NCBI GenBank assembly: GCA_947179485.1
Contig: OX359250.1
Location: 26,360,654-26,424,653 of the forward strand
Source of the DNA: Allacma fusca
Taxonomy: Eukaryota > Arthropoda > Collembola > Symphypleona > Sminthuridae
Direction of reading: 5' to 3'
Length of the DNA stretch: 64,000 nucleotides
Of the stretch, positions 24,701 to 35,118 are shown piece after piece. Numbering within the stretch: position 1 is the stretch's first letter; each line of letters opens with the position of its first letter. The notes under the pieces are model-generated. The model had not been told where the DNA came from and ran no database searches. It saw only the letters and a program-made list of their open reading frames with translations. Made by a program: the position numbers and the translations under genes.

Positions 24701-26198
24701 TGGCGAGAGTATAGAATATATTAGAGATAAAAATATGTACGATATGATAAAGTTGGGTATAAAAGGAGGACAGTCCTTTGCGACCCGAAAGATTACCAGA
24801 GCAAACACGCCCAGAAGTGCTTTCGGATACAATTCCGAGAAGCCCCCAAAAGTCGTTATTTATTTCGATATTGTAAGCTTGTATTCACATGCAATGCAAT
24901 CTTTTAAATATCCTCATTCTGAATACAAATGGGAGACTTTGGACACTCTCAATGGTATAAATTGGTTAGACGAACAGCTACTCAGCCAGGTCAATTCCAA
25001 AGGCTACATTGTAAAAGTTGACTTAGAATACCCTGAGAGTATTCAGAATGAGACAGCTTCTCTCCCCCTGTGCCCAGAAAAGCGATGTGTGAAACTCGAG
25101 TGGTTGTCAGAGCAACAGCGCGAGACCCTCTCCAGTCTTGGAAGGGTGAGTGCAAACTCTTTCCTTAACATTCCCAAGTTGTTACTTCATTGCTATCCAC
25201 GACTCGAATATGTAGTACATTACAGAACACTTGCTTTTTATTTGGCAAAAGGAATGAAATTAGTAAAAATCCATTCAGGGTTTTCATTTACCGAGAAGGC
25301 TTACCTACGTAAGTTCATACAGGATAATATTGAAAGACGCAGAATAGCTAAAACTGAATCAGAAAGGTCTGATCTCAAGCTTATAAATAATGGAACGTAT
25401 GGTATGTCTCTCAGAAATAATGAGAATCTCTTTACAGTCAAATTTTGCAGGTCAGCAGCCAAGGCTCGAGCTTACCTTGCTGATCCCGAGTGTGTCGATT
25501 TTTCCATTTTAAACAAAAACGTCAGCATTGTGAAGTTCAAACCTAAATCAGTAACGCTTTCAACTCTTATTCAGTGTGGAATGTCTGTTTTAGATTTAGC
25601 TAAATTAATTTTCTATTCTGGTTATTATGACAACTTAGTCAGTATTTTTAATGATCGTATATCAGTAATTTATTCAGATACTGATAGTGTTATATGCGAA
25701 ATTCTGGGCGAGGAAAAACTAATTTGGAGCGAGCTGGTTGAAAACAGACATTTTTTCGATTTTAGTAAAATACCAAACAAACATGAAATATTTAAATTAC
25801 ATCAACATATACCCAATCTAAGAGATGGTAACAAAAATGAGTCGGGAAAGTTTAAAATCGAATCGCTGGACGTGTCTGAGGTTATCAGTCTCAAGAGCAA
25901 ACAGTACAGTTTGCTCTTCCACGATCAAAGTATCGATATGAAAAATAAAGGCGTGCCAGCATATGCTCTTAAACATTTTTGCGCTCATGAAACATATAAA
26001 GACGTAGTGGAAAAAAATATTGTAAAAAAACTTGATGTAAATTTAATTCGTTCTGCTAATCATACATTAAATTTTGTATGCATGAATAAGGTAGGAATGC
26101 ATGCACTGGATATGTATCGCTGCTATCCAGATAACGAAGATTGTAATTATTCATTACCATTTGGCCATTATAAATTACTGTCAAAATCAATGCAATAA
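21705..26198 (+). CDS. Protein-primed DNA polymerase B, two exons
   Basis: Replicates the element. Exons are 21705-21857 and 22044-26198 (186-bp intron, phase 0); 1435 aa. Exon 1 codes a disordered 51-residue leader. Exon 2 opens with Cys/His clusters (CEHCGKYC, later CDKCFRKF and CHHCKREF). The 3'-5' exonuclease shows Exo I FDFECY (about 480), Exo II SNFDFH (about 693) and Exo III YCVLD (about 890). Polymerase motifs are A FDIVSLYS (about 990), B INNGTYGMS (about 1163) and C YSDTDS (about 1260). All catalytic acids are present. The final motif-A residue before His is Ser where Pro is usual. An AATAAA lies about 5 bp after the stop. Confidence 0.96.
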
Positions 26199-26278
26199 TG
26201 AAATAAATAAGTGCAAATATTGTGTAAAATACCAGTATTGTTTCTCACAAATTTATTACAGATTTCATCCAAAATCAA
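26199..26278. terminator. Convergent poly(A) region between polymerase and helicase genes
   Basis: The polymerase (plus) and helicase (minus) genes end 80 bp apart. AATAAA for the plus transcript is at about 26203-26208, and its complement TTTATT for the minus transcript is near 26249-26254. Confidence 0.6.
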
Positions 26279-27922
26279 TCATTCAAAAATCATCTTGCTT
26301 TGCAATTCCATCAAACGATTTTCCTCGTATTTTTGTAGTGTAGTGGCTGAGGAAAGGGAAGCAAGGGTGAGAATACGATCTGCAGCAACATATTCATCCA
26401 GTACACAAATGTCATTTGGACTTTTACAACGAGTCCACATTACATAATCCAAGCCAACACACAGTTGTGACTGGTCCAGAAAAATTGAAACCTTATTCAA
26501 ATTTCTTCCTTGAGAGCGATGAGCCGTAACTGCATATCCAAGCTCCATACAGAACCTTTTACTGCATATTAGGGACCCAGTTGCATCATCCGTTTCAGAA
26601 TCAGATTGTCGGAATATAGGGACACCCTTTCCTCTCTTGGTTTTGACAAACACATCTCCAGTATAATGTGGGAAATGAACCAGCAGAAAATGTACACTTT
26701 TATCCAACCCTATACCTTCACTCTTACTATAATATACTATATCTTCAATATACCCTTCGGAACCATTACATAAACCAACGCGGGAGCAAATATTCCTCTG
26801 TAATATTATTTTTACTCCAATAGCTATTTCCAGGGGTCGTATTCCATTCTCAATGTGAACAATCTCCTCGACCGAAAAACGTGCGTGCAATTGTTCCCTA
26901 TAAGTGCAATAATATTAACAGTTTCAAACACACATTTAGAATTTATCTTATGTACATGTAACTTACTGGTTGTAGTCCCACACAAGTCTCCTCAAAGGGA
27001 ATATATGCAGAGCTTCCCTGAATGTTTGTTTTTCTTCCTCGCTGAGTTTGTTCAATTGTCGGGAGCGAACAAATTCCAAATCTGATTGCACGCACTCACG
27101 TCTCTTTAATCTCCCCAAAAATTCCAAGAAACACTTCTGCTCGTCACCATCTCCATGCTGGCGGTATTGAGTGTCCAAAATTATTACCGTCTTAAAAGAT
27201 TTGTATAATTTGTACACATCTCGTAGATGTGGGTTGTGCTTTGTAGACGATGGATAAAAAAGAGGGGAATCAGCGACTGCAAAATTTTGATAGACGTCCC
27301 CAAATAAAATGACGGACCTGCCAGCAAATGGTTTACCTGCATGAGCCGGATCAACTCTGCGGAGAATATCGTCAATTTTTTTGAGCATGTTTTGCCCAAT
27401 AAGAGAAAATTCGTCAATTACAATAATTTTTACATTGGAAAGTTTCTGTTTCTGTTTCTCTGTTGCAGTCGATTTCGTTGTATTTTCCACAACGATATCA
27501 TCTGTCACTTCCTGTTCAATAACATTGCTTGCACGCCTTTCTTGAAAAGTTGGAATACAAAATGCGGAATGAATTGTTTCTCCTCCAATTAGAAAGCTGG
27601 CACTGCCGGTTAAACTGGCAAGAATATAATCAAAGTCGGAACACTTTTGCTTCCTGATGTCAAAAAGATATTTTAAATGAGCTATCAATAATGATTTTCC
27701 TGTCCCTGCTATTCCTTGCGTTACACATTTGATTTGTGAATCAGTTTGCTCATCAAAAGGTTTTTCGATATGTGATTTAATCAAATTTACGAGATACCTT
27801 TGTTTCTCACTTAAATCCTCAAAAGGAATTTTCGGATATCTTGGTTTGACTTGCAAACTTTTCCACTGTTTTACCCACTTTTGAAACACTTTGGTGTCCA
27901 CCTCATTTCCCGAATACTCCAT
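26279..27922 (-). CDS. Pif1-type superfamily 1 helicase, two exons
   Basis: Exons are 27922-26967 and 26897-26279, with a 69-bp GT-AG intron in phase 2; 524 aa. Motif I (Walker A) is GIAGTGKS (about 69-76), motif II is IIVIDEF (166-172), motif III is LFGDVYQ (206-212), then QYRQ for motif IV. Exon 2 holds the CNGSEGYI block common in Pif1-like helicases and motif V/VI AHRSQGRNL (about 442-450). All needed residues are present. It is the first gene of the accessory half, and its transcription opposes PolB. A role in helping PolB strand displacement or resolving ends is inference. I do not count a Pif1 helicase among core Polinton genes. Confidence 0.88.
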
Positions 27923-28243
27923 GGCTAAGCTTTAGATGTGACTAGGAGACGTTTCTTAAAACATCGCAAATACTCAAATCTATAGAGCGGGAAAATATTT
28001 TATTTTGGAGGGAAAAATATTTAGCAGCGTGCTTGGGAGCGCAGATTTCTGATCGATAACCGCATTCTCGCTACATGATAAAAGCAAAGGAGCCTAGGTT
28101 TTCTTTCAGTAGTCTTTTTTCTCTCTTGCAACCAACCGCATTCATACAATTATACATTATACCCTAAGCAATCCCAAACAAGCACATAGAGCTACTTCTA
28201 GCTTACAAGTACCAAGTTTCTCAAGTCACTTCATTTTAATACA

Positions 28244-29351
28244 ATGGCAGGTTAGTCCAAATCGTTTTATTTCAAGTTTTTTATACTTAGCTCGTTTGTG
28301 ATTTGAATTTACAAGTTAAAAACAAAATCATACATGTTAATTTAATAAAATAATTTTAAACTATTAATCCATAGCTCGTGGAATTCGTTCTCGTGTAAAG
28401 TTGCAAAAGTACGACCCCTATGCTCGGAATGCAAAGAAGCTGGCGTCACTGGACCTTTGCAGCAACTGGAGTTTCTTTGAGACGCCCGAGTGCATAATGG
28501 TCAGTAATTTTTAATTATCTGTTTGTTTACAGGCGGGGTTAATGCACGTTTGTTGTTCATCTGTGCCATTATGTTAAAATAAAAACAAAATTATTTTGTT
28601 TTCCCATACAGATTGATGACGACATCTCCGGTAGGATGGCTCACAATCCAGTACATCGCTGTGAATTTTTCTACCTGGGAAAACCGACAAATTCCGGCAA
28701 GCCGACTGTTGTAAAGTTTAGTCCCTATCAGGGATTAAAAATCGCAAGCTTTCTCAGCATGATACTGGATCAATACGCCGAGATGACTGAGAATAAAATT
28801 TCCAAGCATTTGGAGGAGATTCCGGTTATTCCTTTTCTCCGCGGGAAAGAAGATCGGACGTACTCCTCTAAAGATGAACATCGTCTGGAATTCTGGTCTC
28901 AACCTGATTTGGACTTGGGTAGCGTGAAGGCAAGCGTCTTGTTAAACAAGATAATTGGACTTCCTGAGGTTCTAATAAATACTCCAGTGCCACTGGAGAC
29001 GAGCGAGAAGTTGAAGGGGTAATTAAATAAATATTTTTATAGTGTAATTTTAATACGTTTTAATTTAGAAATTCTTTAAAATATGTATCTGCAATTGATG
29101 ATTGTTCCAGGAAAGGAAAATTTAAAATTTGACATTGATCGTGAACTTGTATCTTTTACATTAGGTGGCCAGGACCAGTGTTGGCGTTTTCCATGTCAGC
29201 TTGCGCCAATTTGGAGTCGTTTATAGTGGAGAATAGGAAGGATGGGGACGATTTCCACGTTGCACTTCGCCCCAAGCCACAAAACATGAAAAAGGACGGA
29301 TTCGTCCGTGAGGAAACTCAGAGTACAAGTTCAGGCAGTCTCCAGGAGTAA
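28244..29351 (+). CDS. Four-exon gene, function unknown
   Basis: Exons are 28244-28250 (only seven bases), 28375-28499, 28612-29018 and 29165-29351. Every junction is GT-AG and phases agree, giving 241 aa. The N-terminus is basic (ARGIRSRVKLQKY). The middle looks globular, with GKPTVVKFSPYQGLKIASF and WSQPDLDLGSVKAS. Exon 4 gives GWPGPVLAFSM and a Lys-rich, Ser/Thr-rich tail. No signal peptide, transmembrane helix or known motif. It lies between the helicase (divergent) and an acidic-tailed protein (convergent), the neighbourhood where replication helpers would be expected, but that is a guess. An AATAAA follows about 33 bp after the stop. Confidence 0.72.
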
Positions 29352-29765
29352 TTCACTCTAATCACCGATCCGGGACATCATCAATAAATTGCGGTAGCTA
29401 TATACTAGTAATGTATGCATAAAATTACACTCCAGCTTTCTCTTTCTCCTGCTACCACTGTCACCATTCTTTCTGAAGCTTGCAGTTTACTAAATGACAT
29501 TTCAATACTAAACCGGATCGATTAAAAATTGTTTTTGTAAAATACATTTCCCGTCGTAATTTCAATGAGTTACTGTGTTAAATAAAGAAATGTTTGTTTT
29601 GAAAATGAAATAATTATGTTATGCAGTCACGTCTTTTTAATTTCCTAAAGCATCTTTTTTTATTTCTTACAAAATACCAATATAAAATGATCATAATTAT
29701 CAATACATTATTCAGCTCCGCACTTTGAAAAATACTACATATAAAACTGCATTTAAACCAAATGA
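29352..29765. other. Non-coding gap between convergent genes
   Basis: AT-rich, no ORF. It holds AATAAA for the plus gene near 29384 (another at about 29581) and TTTATT near 29658 serving the minus gene. Confidence 0.5.
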
Positions 29766-31022
29766 TTACATAGGATTGACGAACGTAAAATCAAAGTCTT
29801 CAAAGTCGTATTCAACGTCTTGAGCTTGCAGAGCTTCCAAGTCAAATGCCTCAATTGTCTGTTGAACAGAGCCAAGAATGTCAACGGAGGCGGTTCCCGC
29901 AGTAGGATTATCATCGACAGGTATGGATAACGTCACTGGAGATTGAACTGGGATTTGTTCGTTGCATTCCAAATCTAAACATCATTACATACAAGCATCT
30001 GAACTATAGTTTACAATGAAAGCTATTGATAAGCATAGCGTTGCTGACAAAATTACTTTTAATATGTGAACCAGACTGAAGCTCATGTTCCCTTCCTTGC
30101 TCACATTGAAGCTGCTGCTGTCCTGCAACTTGCAACAATCCTCCATCAGTCAAGGGAAGACATCCAATTCTTGTTAACGGCACAGCTTCACCTTCACAGA
30201 AATATTTAAATATAAATATTAGTTTTATTCTGATAGCTCGATTGATATTGAGCCAGCGAAGGCAAGCCGTTCTTTGGACAACCGTGACAGTTTTGCGGTC
30301 TCAATTTAAGCGTAGCAAAACTGTCACGGTTGTCCAAAGAACGGCTTGCCTTCGCTGGGTATGTCAAACATACTAGGAATAATGGTTCATATAAGTATGC
30401 ACTATGTAATGATATTCACAACAATTGTCTTACCTTTTGAATTTATAAACTTGACTCGTTTCCCCGAATGAAGCTGAATTTCATTCTCCCCACTTTGGAT
30501 TTTTTCTGACTGACATTCTTCTAAGATTGCCATGATTTTTAATCGTTTTTCGTCCGAATCATCATGGGTGGGTCGAGTTGATTTACGTCTTGTTTTTTTA
30601 AGTACCACTTGGTCTGAGGCTACACTTCGATCCTCGGAATATCTGCTGTCAATCAAATGCTGCCTGTTTGCACGAATATTCTCGGGAGCAGTATTAACCC
30701 CGGCATCACTACCACAACCTTTGTTGTTCTTGCTCCCAACATCCTTGCTTTTAATAATTTCCATATCTGGAAATTCCCACGGTACGGATGTAAATGGAAC
30801 AACCTTCCCCCTGATGCTCAGAAAAAGTAATTTCACTCCGTTCCTCAGTGACACCCTGTCGCCTTCTTGGAATTCCATCCCTAACTCTTCACTCATTTGT
30901 ATAAACTTTGTGATCAACACGTGTTGATTCAAATCTGATTTTTTAGATTGACGGGATATCCAACCATCTTTATCCACTGGAGACGTTTGTCTTGAACAAT
31001 GAGGTAACGGTTGCAATGCCAT
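29766..31022 (-). CDS. Protein with a repeated beta module and acidic C-terminus, three exons
   Basis: Exons are 31022-30434, 30191-30072 and 29974-29766, all GT-AG with phase 1 throughout; 305 aa. Two similar modules occur: LRNGVKLLFLSIRGKVVPFT in exon 1, and LHSGKRVKFINSKG near the exon 1 end, completed by exon 2 with AVPLT. The repeat supports the first splice. Between them is a charged, Arg/Lys-rich linker. Exon 2 is Gln-rich. The last 20 residues are acidic and aromatic (DVEYDFEDFDFTF), like the tail of many ssDNA-binding proteins or an activation domain. Function unknown; a ssDNA-binding or transcription role is inference. The first intron carries a perfect 44-bp hairpin. Confidence 0.72.
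30253..30358. repeat. Perfect 44-bp inverted repeat (hairpin) in an intron
   Basis: Arms 30253-30296 and 30315-30358 are exact reverse complements over 44 of 44 bases, with an 18-base loop. Arms are more GC-rich than the surroundings. It lies inside the first intron of the minus-strand gene at 29766-31022. No target duplication is obvious. Confidence 0.97.
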
Positions 31023-31490
31023 TTGCTCAGCCTGTTTTTTATAAAATATTCTGAATTGCACAATCTACAGTCGTGCGAGTTAGTTCACTTTGGCTTGGGT
31101 TTAGCTACTGAAGCCACTTCAGTTTCGACGTTAGCTTAAATCACAAAGATGTACGAATCTGTACTTCGATCGGAAATGATATGTACTCAGAATTCTACAA
31201 AACCTTATTCTGCAAGGGAATTCAATGAGCCGCAAATGAAAGACGATCTTCAAGACATTGGGGGGAGCATTGATTCCAGAACCTGAACAATGACTATGAA
31301 AAGGTGGAATAATAAACACCATGATTTTACCGTAAGGATGTCATTCTAGAAAAAGGTCGGATGTGTCAACTGCCCATAAAAGTTGACTTTTGTAAATTTA
31401 TTGAGCCTTATTTAAATAAAAAAGACTAGCTATAGAACTAAATTTAAACAGTTGTGGTTCATCGTGAACTCCAATACACTTATGTGTTTA
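31023..31490. other. Upstream region of the acidic-tailed gene
   Basis: About 470 bp of non-coding sequence between the minus-strand start and the minisatellite. Probably promoter and 5' UTR; no clear TATA box placed. Confidence 0.4.
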
Positions 31491-32040
31491 AGAGATGGGC
31501 AGAGATGTGCTGCGATGTGCAGAGATGTGCAGAGATGTGCAGAGGTGTGCTGAGATGTGCAGAGATGTGCAGAGATGTGCAGAGATGTGCAAATATGTGC
31601 AGAGATGTGCAGAGATGTGCAGAGATGTGCAGAGATGTGCAGAGATGTGCAGAGATGTGCAAAAATGTGCAGAGATGTGCAGAGATGTGCAGAGATGTGC
31701 CGAGATGTGCAGAGATGTGCAGAGATGTGCAGAGATGTGCAGAGATGTGCAAAGATGTGCAAAGATGTGCCGAGATGTGCAGAGATGTGCAGAGATGTGC
31801 AAAGATGTGCAAAGATGTGCCGAGATGTGCAGAGATGTGCAGAGATGTGCAGAGATGTGCAGAGATGTGCAGAGATGTGCAGAGATGTGCAGAGATGTGC
31901 AAAGATGTGCAAAGATGTGCCGAGATGTGCAGAGATGTGCAGAGATGTGCAGAGATGTGCAGAGATGTGCAGAGATGTGCAGAGATGTGCAGAGATGTGC
32001 AGAGATGTGCTGAGATGTGCAGAGATCTGCTGAGATGTGC
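31491..32040. repeat. 10-bp minisatellite, 55 head-to-tail copies
   Basis: The unit AGAGATGTGC repeats with no change of phase for 550 bp. Variants (AAAGATGTGC, CGAGATGTGC, TGAGATGTGC) are single-base changes. A triplet AA-AA-CG recurs at 31751, 31801 and 31901, showing that blocks of five or ten units were duplicated. The array sits between divergent genes (minus 29766-31022 and plus 32174-32742). Because 10 is not a multiple of 3, both strands are open in several frames for chance reasons. Confidence 0.97.
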
Positions 32041-32138
32041 AAACGTGATGTTTTAGTATTATGATTTGTTTACTTTAGATTTTGCTGACAGCGATTTTAA
32101 TTGCTATTCAGATTGTTCTAGAACACAGTTTCAAACCC

Positions 32139-32144
32139 TATAAA
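32139..32144 (+). promoter_or_regulatory. TATA box for the small membrane-protein gene
   Basis: TATAAA lies 35 bp before the ATG at 32174, so the transcript would start only a few bases before the coding region. This supports the chosen start. Confidence 0.5.
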
Positions 32145-32173
32145 TGTACTCCTCTTTCTGTCCACAATTTACC

Positions 32174-32742
32174 ATGGATAGTTTCAGAGAAAACCGTAAG
32201 CTGCTCATAATTGTTTAAATTAACTGTTTTAAAAATATATTTTCATTTACAGAACTAACGAAATCAATTGTATGTATAATTAGATTGTCAAAACGTTCGT
32301 GATTGCCTCCAGTGCGTATCAGAGCGATTACAATGGATTACACTTTTGAACCAAACCAACTGTTGTGCCGAAGAACTGGGAAAATTGGACATAGTATTTG
32401 TTTCTGTTATAACCGACCAGAACGATTGTCCGCCTCAGTTAAGCACGAGTTTTATAGTACCGACTGTGCTGGGTATAATTATATTTCATTTTAATTACAT
32501 ACTAAGTTTATGCAACGAATATGATTTAAATTACAAATATGGTTTTCATAGGTGTGGTGTTGTTGATTTTGGCGTTACTATGCGCTGGAAGTTTATTTCG
32601 CAAAATATTTCAGAAACGAAACATATCGCAAAGTGCAACTCATCTCAGTTCCTCCTACAATCGACACGATCACGACATCCCAATGGAATTTGAAAATATT
32701 ATCGAATTACAGGAAATGCGAGTTGGCGAAACTCGTACATGA
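32174..32742 (+). CDS. Small Cys-rich single-pass membrane protein, three exons
   Basis: Exons are 32174-32195, 32284-32472 and 32552-32742, with GT-AG introns of 88 and 79 bp, both phase 1; 133 aa. Exon 2 codes a short ectodomain with several Cys and one NQT sequon. Exons 2-3 together make a strong transmembrane helix (VVLLILALLCAGSLF, about 72-86). A tail of roughly 47 residues follows, first basic and then acidic. I see no cleavable signal peptide in the seven residues coded by exon 1, so topology may rely on the transmembrane helix, or a further 5' exon exists. Family not recognised. Confidence 0.65.
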
Positions 32743-32958
32743 ACAAATTATTATCGATTTAAATTTAATTAGGAGGTGATTTTTATTTAAGCTTGTAACT
32801 ACCCCCGTTTTTCATAATTTGATCAATATAATAACATGAACAGTAAGCTTATACTATATATATATGTAATCTCAATGCTTTATCAAATTAAGAAAATACA
32901 AACAAAGCAAGAAAATAATAGTAATTATTAGTATTAGTATTATTATTAGTTTTTGTAA
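32743..32958. other. AT-rich gap between convergent genes
   Basis: Non-coding, with a TAT run near 32850-32868 and a (TTAGTA)-like stretch near 32930-32955. No gene. Confidence 0.4.
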
Positions 32959-34094
32959 TTAATTTTCGCTTGGTTTACGGGATTGTGTTTTTGTTGTTTT
33001 GCTTCGAATAATTTTCTTTTTTTTGCACCTATTTTCACTAAGATGCATCTTCAGACTATGCTTGTGTTTCAACTCCAGACCGCATTTTCTACACGTCTCA
33101 GTAGTGCTCGCTGTTGAATGAACCAAATCAATGTGACGTAAAAGAATAAATTTTCTGCCAAATCCTTTACCACACTGGGGACATGAAAAATCTGCAGTGA
33201 AAATATTTTCAAATCACATTAATTAAGAGAAAATTGATTAATTAATTCTAGAATTAGCGATTCGTTGACCTTTTAGTCGATAAAATATTTCCATGCTAAA
33301 ATATTATTTCCTAATTACTCGCTTACCCATTTCAGTATTCTTCGCATCCTTTCTTGTTTTTCGAACTTCCGAACTCGAGGGGGTCATAATAGGTGAACTA
33401 CTTGAAGTTGTCTCTAGACATTTTGTTTGCGTCCCCATAGATTTTGCCAGTGGATGTTCCGTTTGAGAGTGCACAGCTGCAGATTAATAGTAATGTATGT
33501 ACGAATTAATATTTTCTGAATAAAAACATGAAGTTATAGTTTCCGTTAAAAATGCGAATTTAGACTTACTCGTGGATTCTTTGCTTGGACGGAGATCGTG
33601 AATCCCATTGGCAGCCCAAGATAGTAGCATATCCTTCAAAACGGGCTCCTGTAAGTAGCTCAAGTACATCGTTTCAATTCTTGAACAATCTGTAGAAAAA
33701 TGTTTCAAACGGCAATGTTCCAGAACGAGTCTATGGAAGGCCATTATGTCCCCAAGCATATAGACACTAAAGTTTTCCAAAGGCTCCCAAGTATCTTCAA
33801 ATCTATGTAAAAACAAAAACAACACACTGTATTCAAATTATAAACGCTGTCATTACTACTTCCAAACCCGTAATAAAATATCTACCTTGAATACCCAGCC
33901 CAATGAACTCGATACCGAAAGCTTTTGTCATTCAGGGATAAGGCCAGTCCGTAAATGGAATGCACGTCATATCCATTTACCGTGTTGCTACCACAAAGCG
34001 TCGCGTTTACGATAACTTCCAAACCGGAGACCAAAATTGGATCAAAAATTGACAAATCATTAGCAGCAGCAAATAAATAATCGATTTCAGACAT
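32959..34094 (-). CDS. Chromodomain plus C2H2 zinc-finger protein, four exons
   Basis: Exons are 34094-33886, 33802-33570, 33476-33327 and 33191-32959; all junctions GT-AG with consistent phases; 274 aa. The chromodomain spans the first splice: YRVHWAGYS (about 61-69), then FEDTWEPLENF (about 71-81), the classic W-GY-TWEP pattern of modules that read methylated histone tails. A Ser/Thr-rich linker follows. The last exon has a C2H2 finger (CPQCGKGF... with His-x4-His, about 201-221) and a second finger-like motif (CRKCG...H...C) before a Lys/Arg-rich tail. Possible roles are targeting integration or regulating element transcription on chromatin; both are inference. Confidence 0.85.
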
Positions 34095-34369
34095 ATTCGG
34101 TCTATATTTAAGATCAAATTTACTGATTGTTTGAGAAAATGGTGCAAAGTGTTTTTTATTTTAGAATCATTAAACGCTTGTTTAGACAGAGGTCAGTTTG
34201 CAAACTTGAGCAATCCAAATATCTCAGCCGGTTCAAAAAATATTTAACTCGTAATCTAATTTGTACGACACTTGTAGGTAGAAGAAAATATGTCATGGGT
34301 TGAGAATATTTGACCATGAAAGCTCGACCGTCCTCAGAATCCTCCAAGATCCCAATTTGTTTTTAGGAA

Positions 34370-35118
34370 CTACATGCGTCGGAATTTCACTATTGAATCT
34401 GGCTGCTTCCATCCAACGACAAAAATATCTTCCTGCAAAATATTGTATAAGTAATTACATACCGTCTGAACTTATGTGAGAGGTGTCTCCGTAACGGAGA
34501 ATTTTTTTTACATGTACGGACAAAAGATTCTTTATGAGAGTACGTCCTAATAAAAAGCAAGAACGATGAAAATCCCAGATTGTTTTACCTTAATATCACA
34601 CCAGCGTTTTCCTCTTGGTAGGAAACAAATACGGAGGGATAGTTCCTTTTCTTTAATTTCTTCCAAATCTGGTAGCACACATAGTTCAAAATCTATCCAT
34701 TCAAGAAAGCTCTGGAGACGAATGTCTGTCCGGATTCCACCGAATGCTTTTATCCCCACGATTTAACCTCCGTCAATGAATCTACCCCCAATTTTCGGTT
34801 CTTCCAGAGCTAATTTAAGTAAAAGGTAAAGTGAAGACTTTTAAACAATAATACGATACCATGAGCTATACGTCACTATGTAAATTTCATATTTAGCTAG
34901 TTCAATAAATTCTTGAATTAATTGTGAATATTTGATATTTATATTATATTAAACTTATAAATACATGAGGTCTTACTGTGATTGTATGAAAATTTTCCAG
35001 TCTCGCGAGGAATCTTCAGTGCAATTCCTCCTGCTCTAAATCTCCTGGAAAGTGTAGTAGTCCAAAGTCCCCACAAAGTACCGGCCTGATCTGCTTTTCG
35101 TCCGACGTAAATCACCAT
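34370..35118 (-). pseudogene. Three-exon reading frame broken by an in-frame stop
   Basis: Exons 35118-34977, 34809-34589 and 34432-34370 join in phase (GT-AG), but a TAA at 34763-34765 stops the frame after 62 codons, with 78 more open codons beyond it. No ATG exists just after the stop. The stop lies in a 21-base stretch beginning GT and ending AG (34755-34775), whose length is a multiple of three. A tiny intron is therefore an alternative to a nonsense mutation, although 21 bases is far below usual intron size. The product has no family I know; it ends with an EDIFVVGWKQPD block. More 5' exons may exist, since the frame continues upstream of the ATG through an acceptor-like site. Confidence 0.5.

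Noticed and set aside
26101..26447. Short plus-strand ORFs at the PolB/helicase junction
   Set aside because: They overlap the end of PolB and the antisense of the helicase's last exon.
31491..32040. Possible CRISPR array
   Set aside because: Units are contiguous 10-mers without spacers, and the sequence is eukaryotic.
31430..32056. Five overlapping ORFs on both strands encoding CRDVQRCAEM- or HLCTSLHISA-like repeats
   Set aside because: They are reading frames of the 10-bp minisatellite, which is open in several frames because its unit lacks stop codons. No start context or domain supports them.
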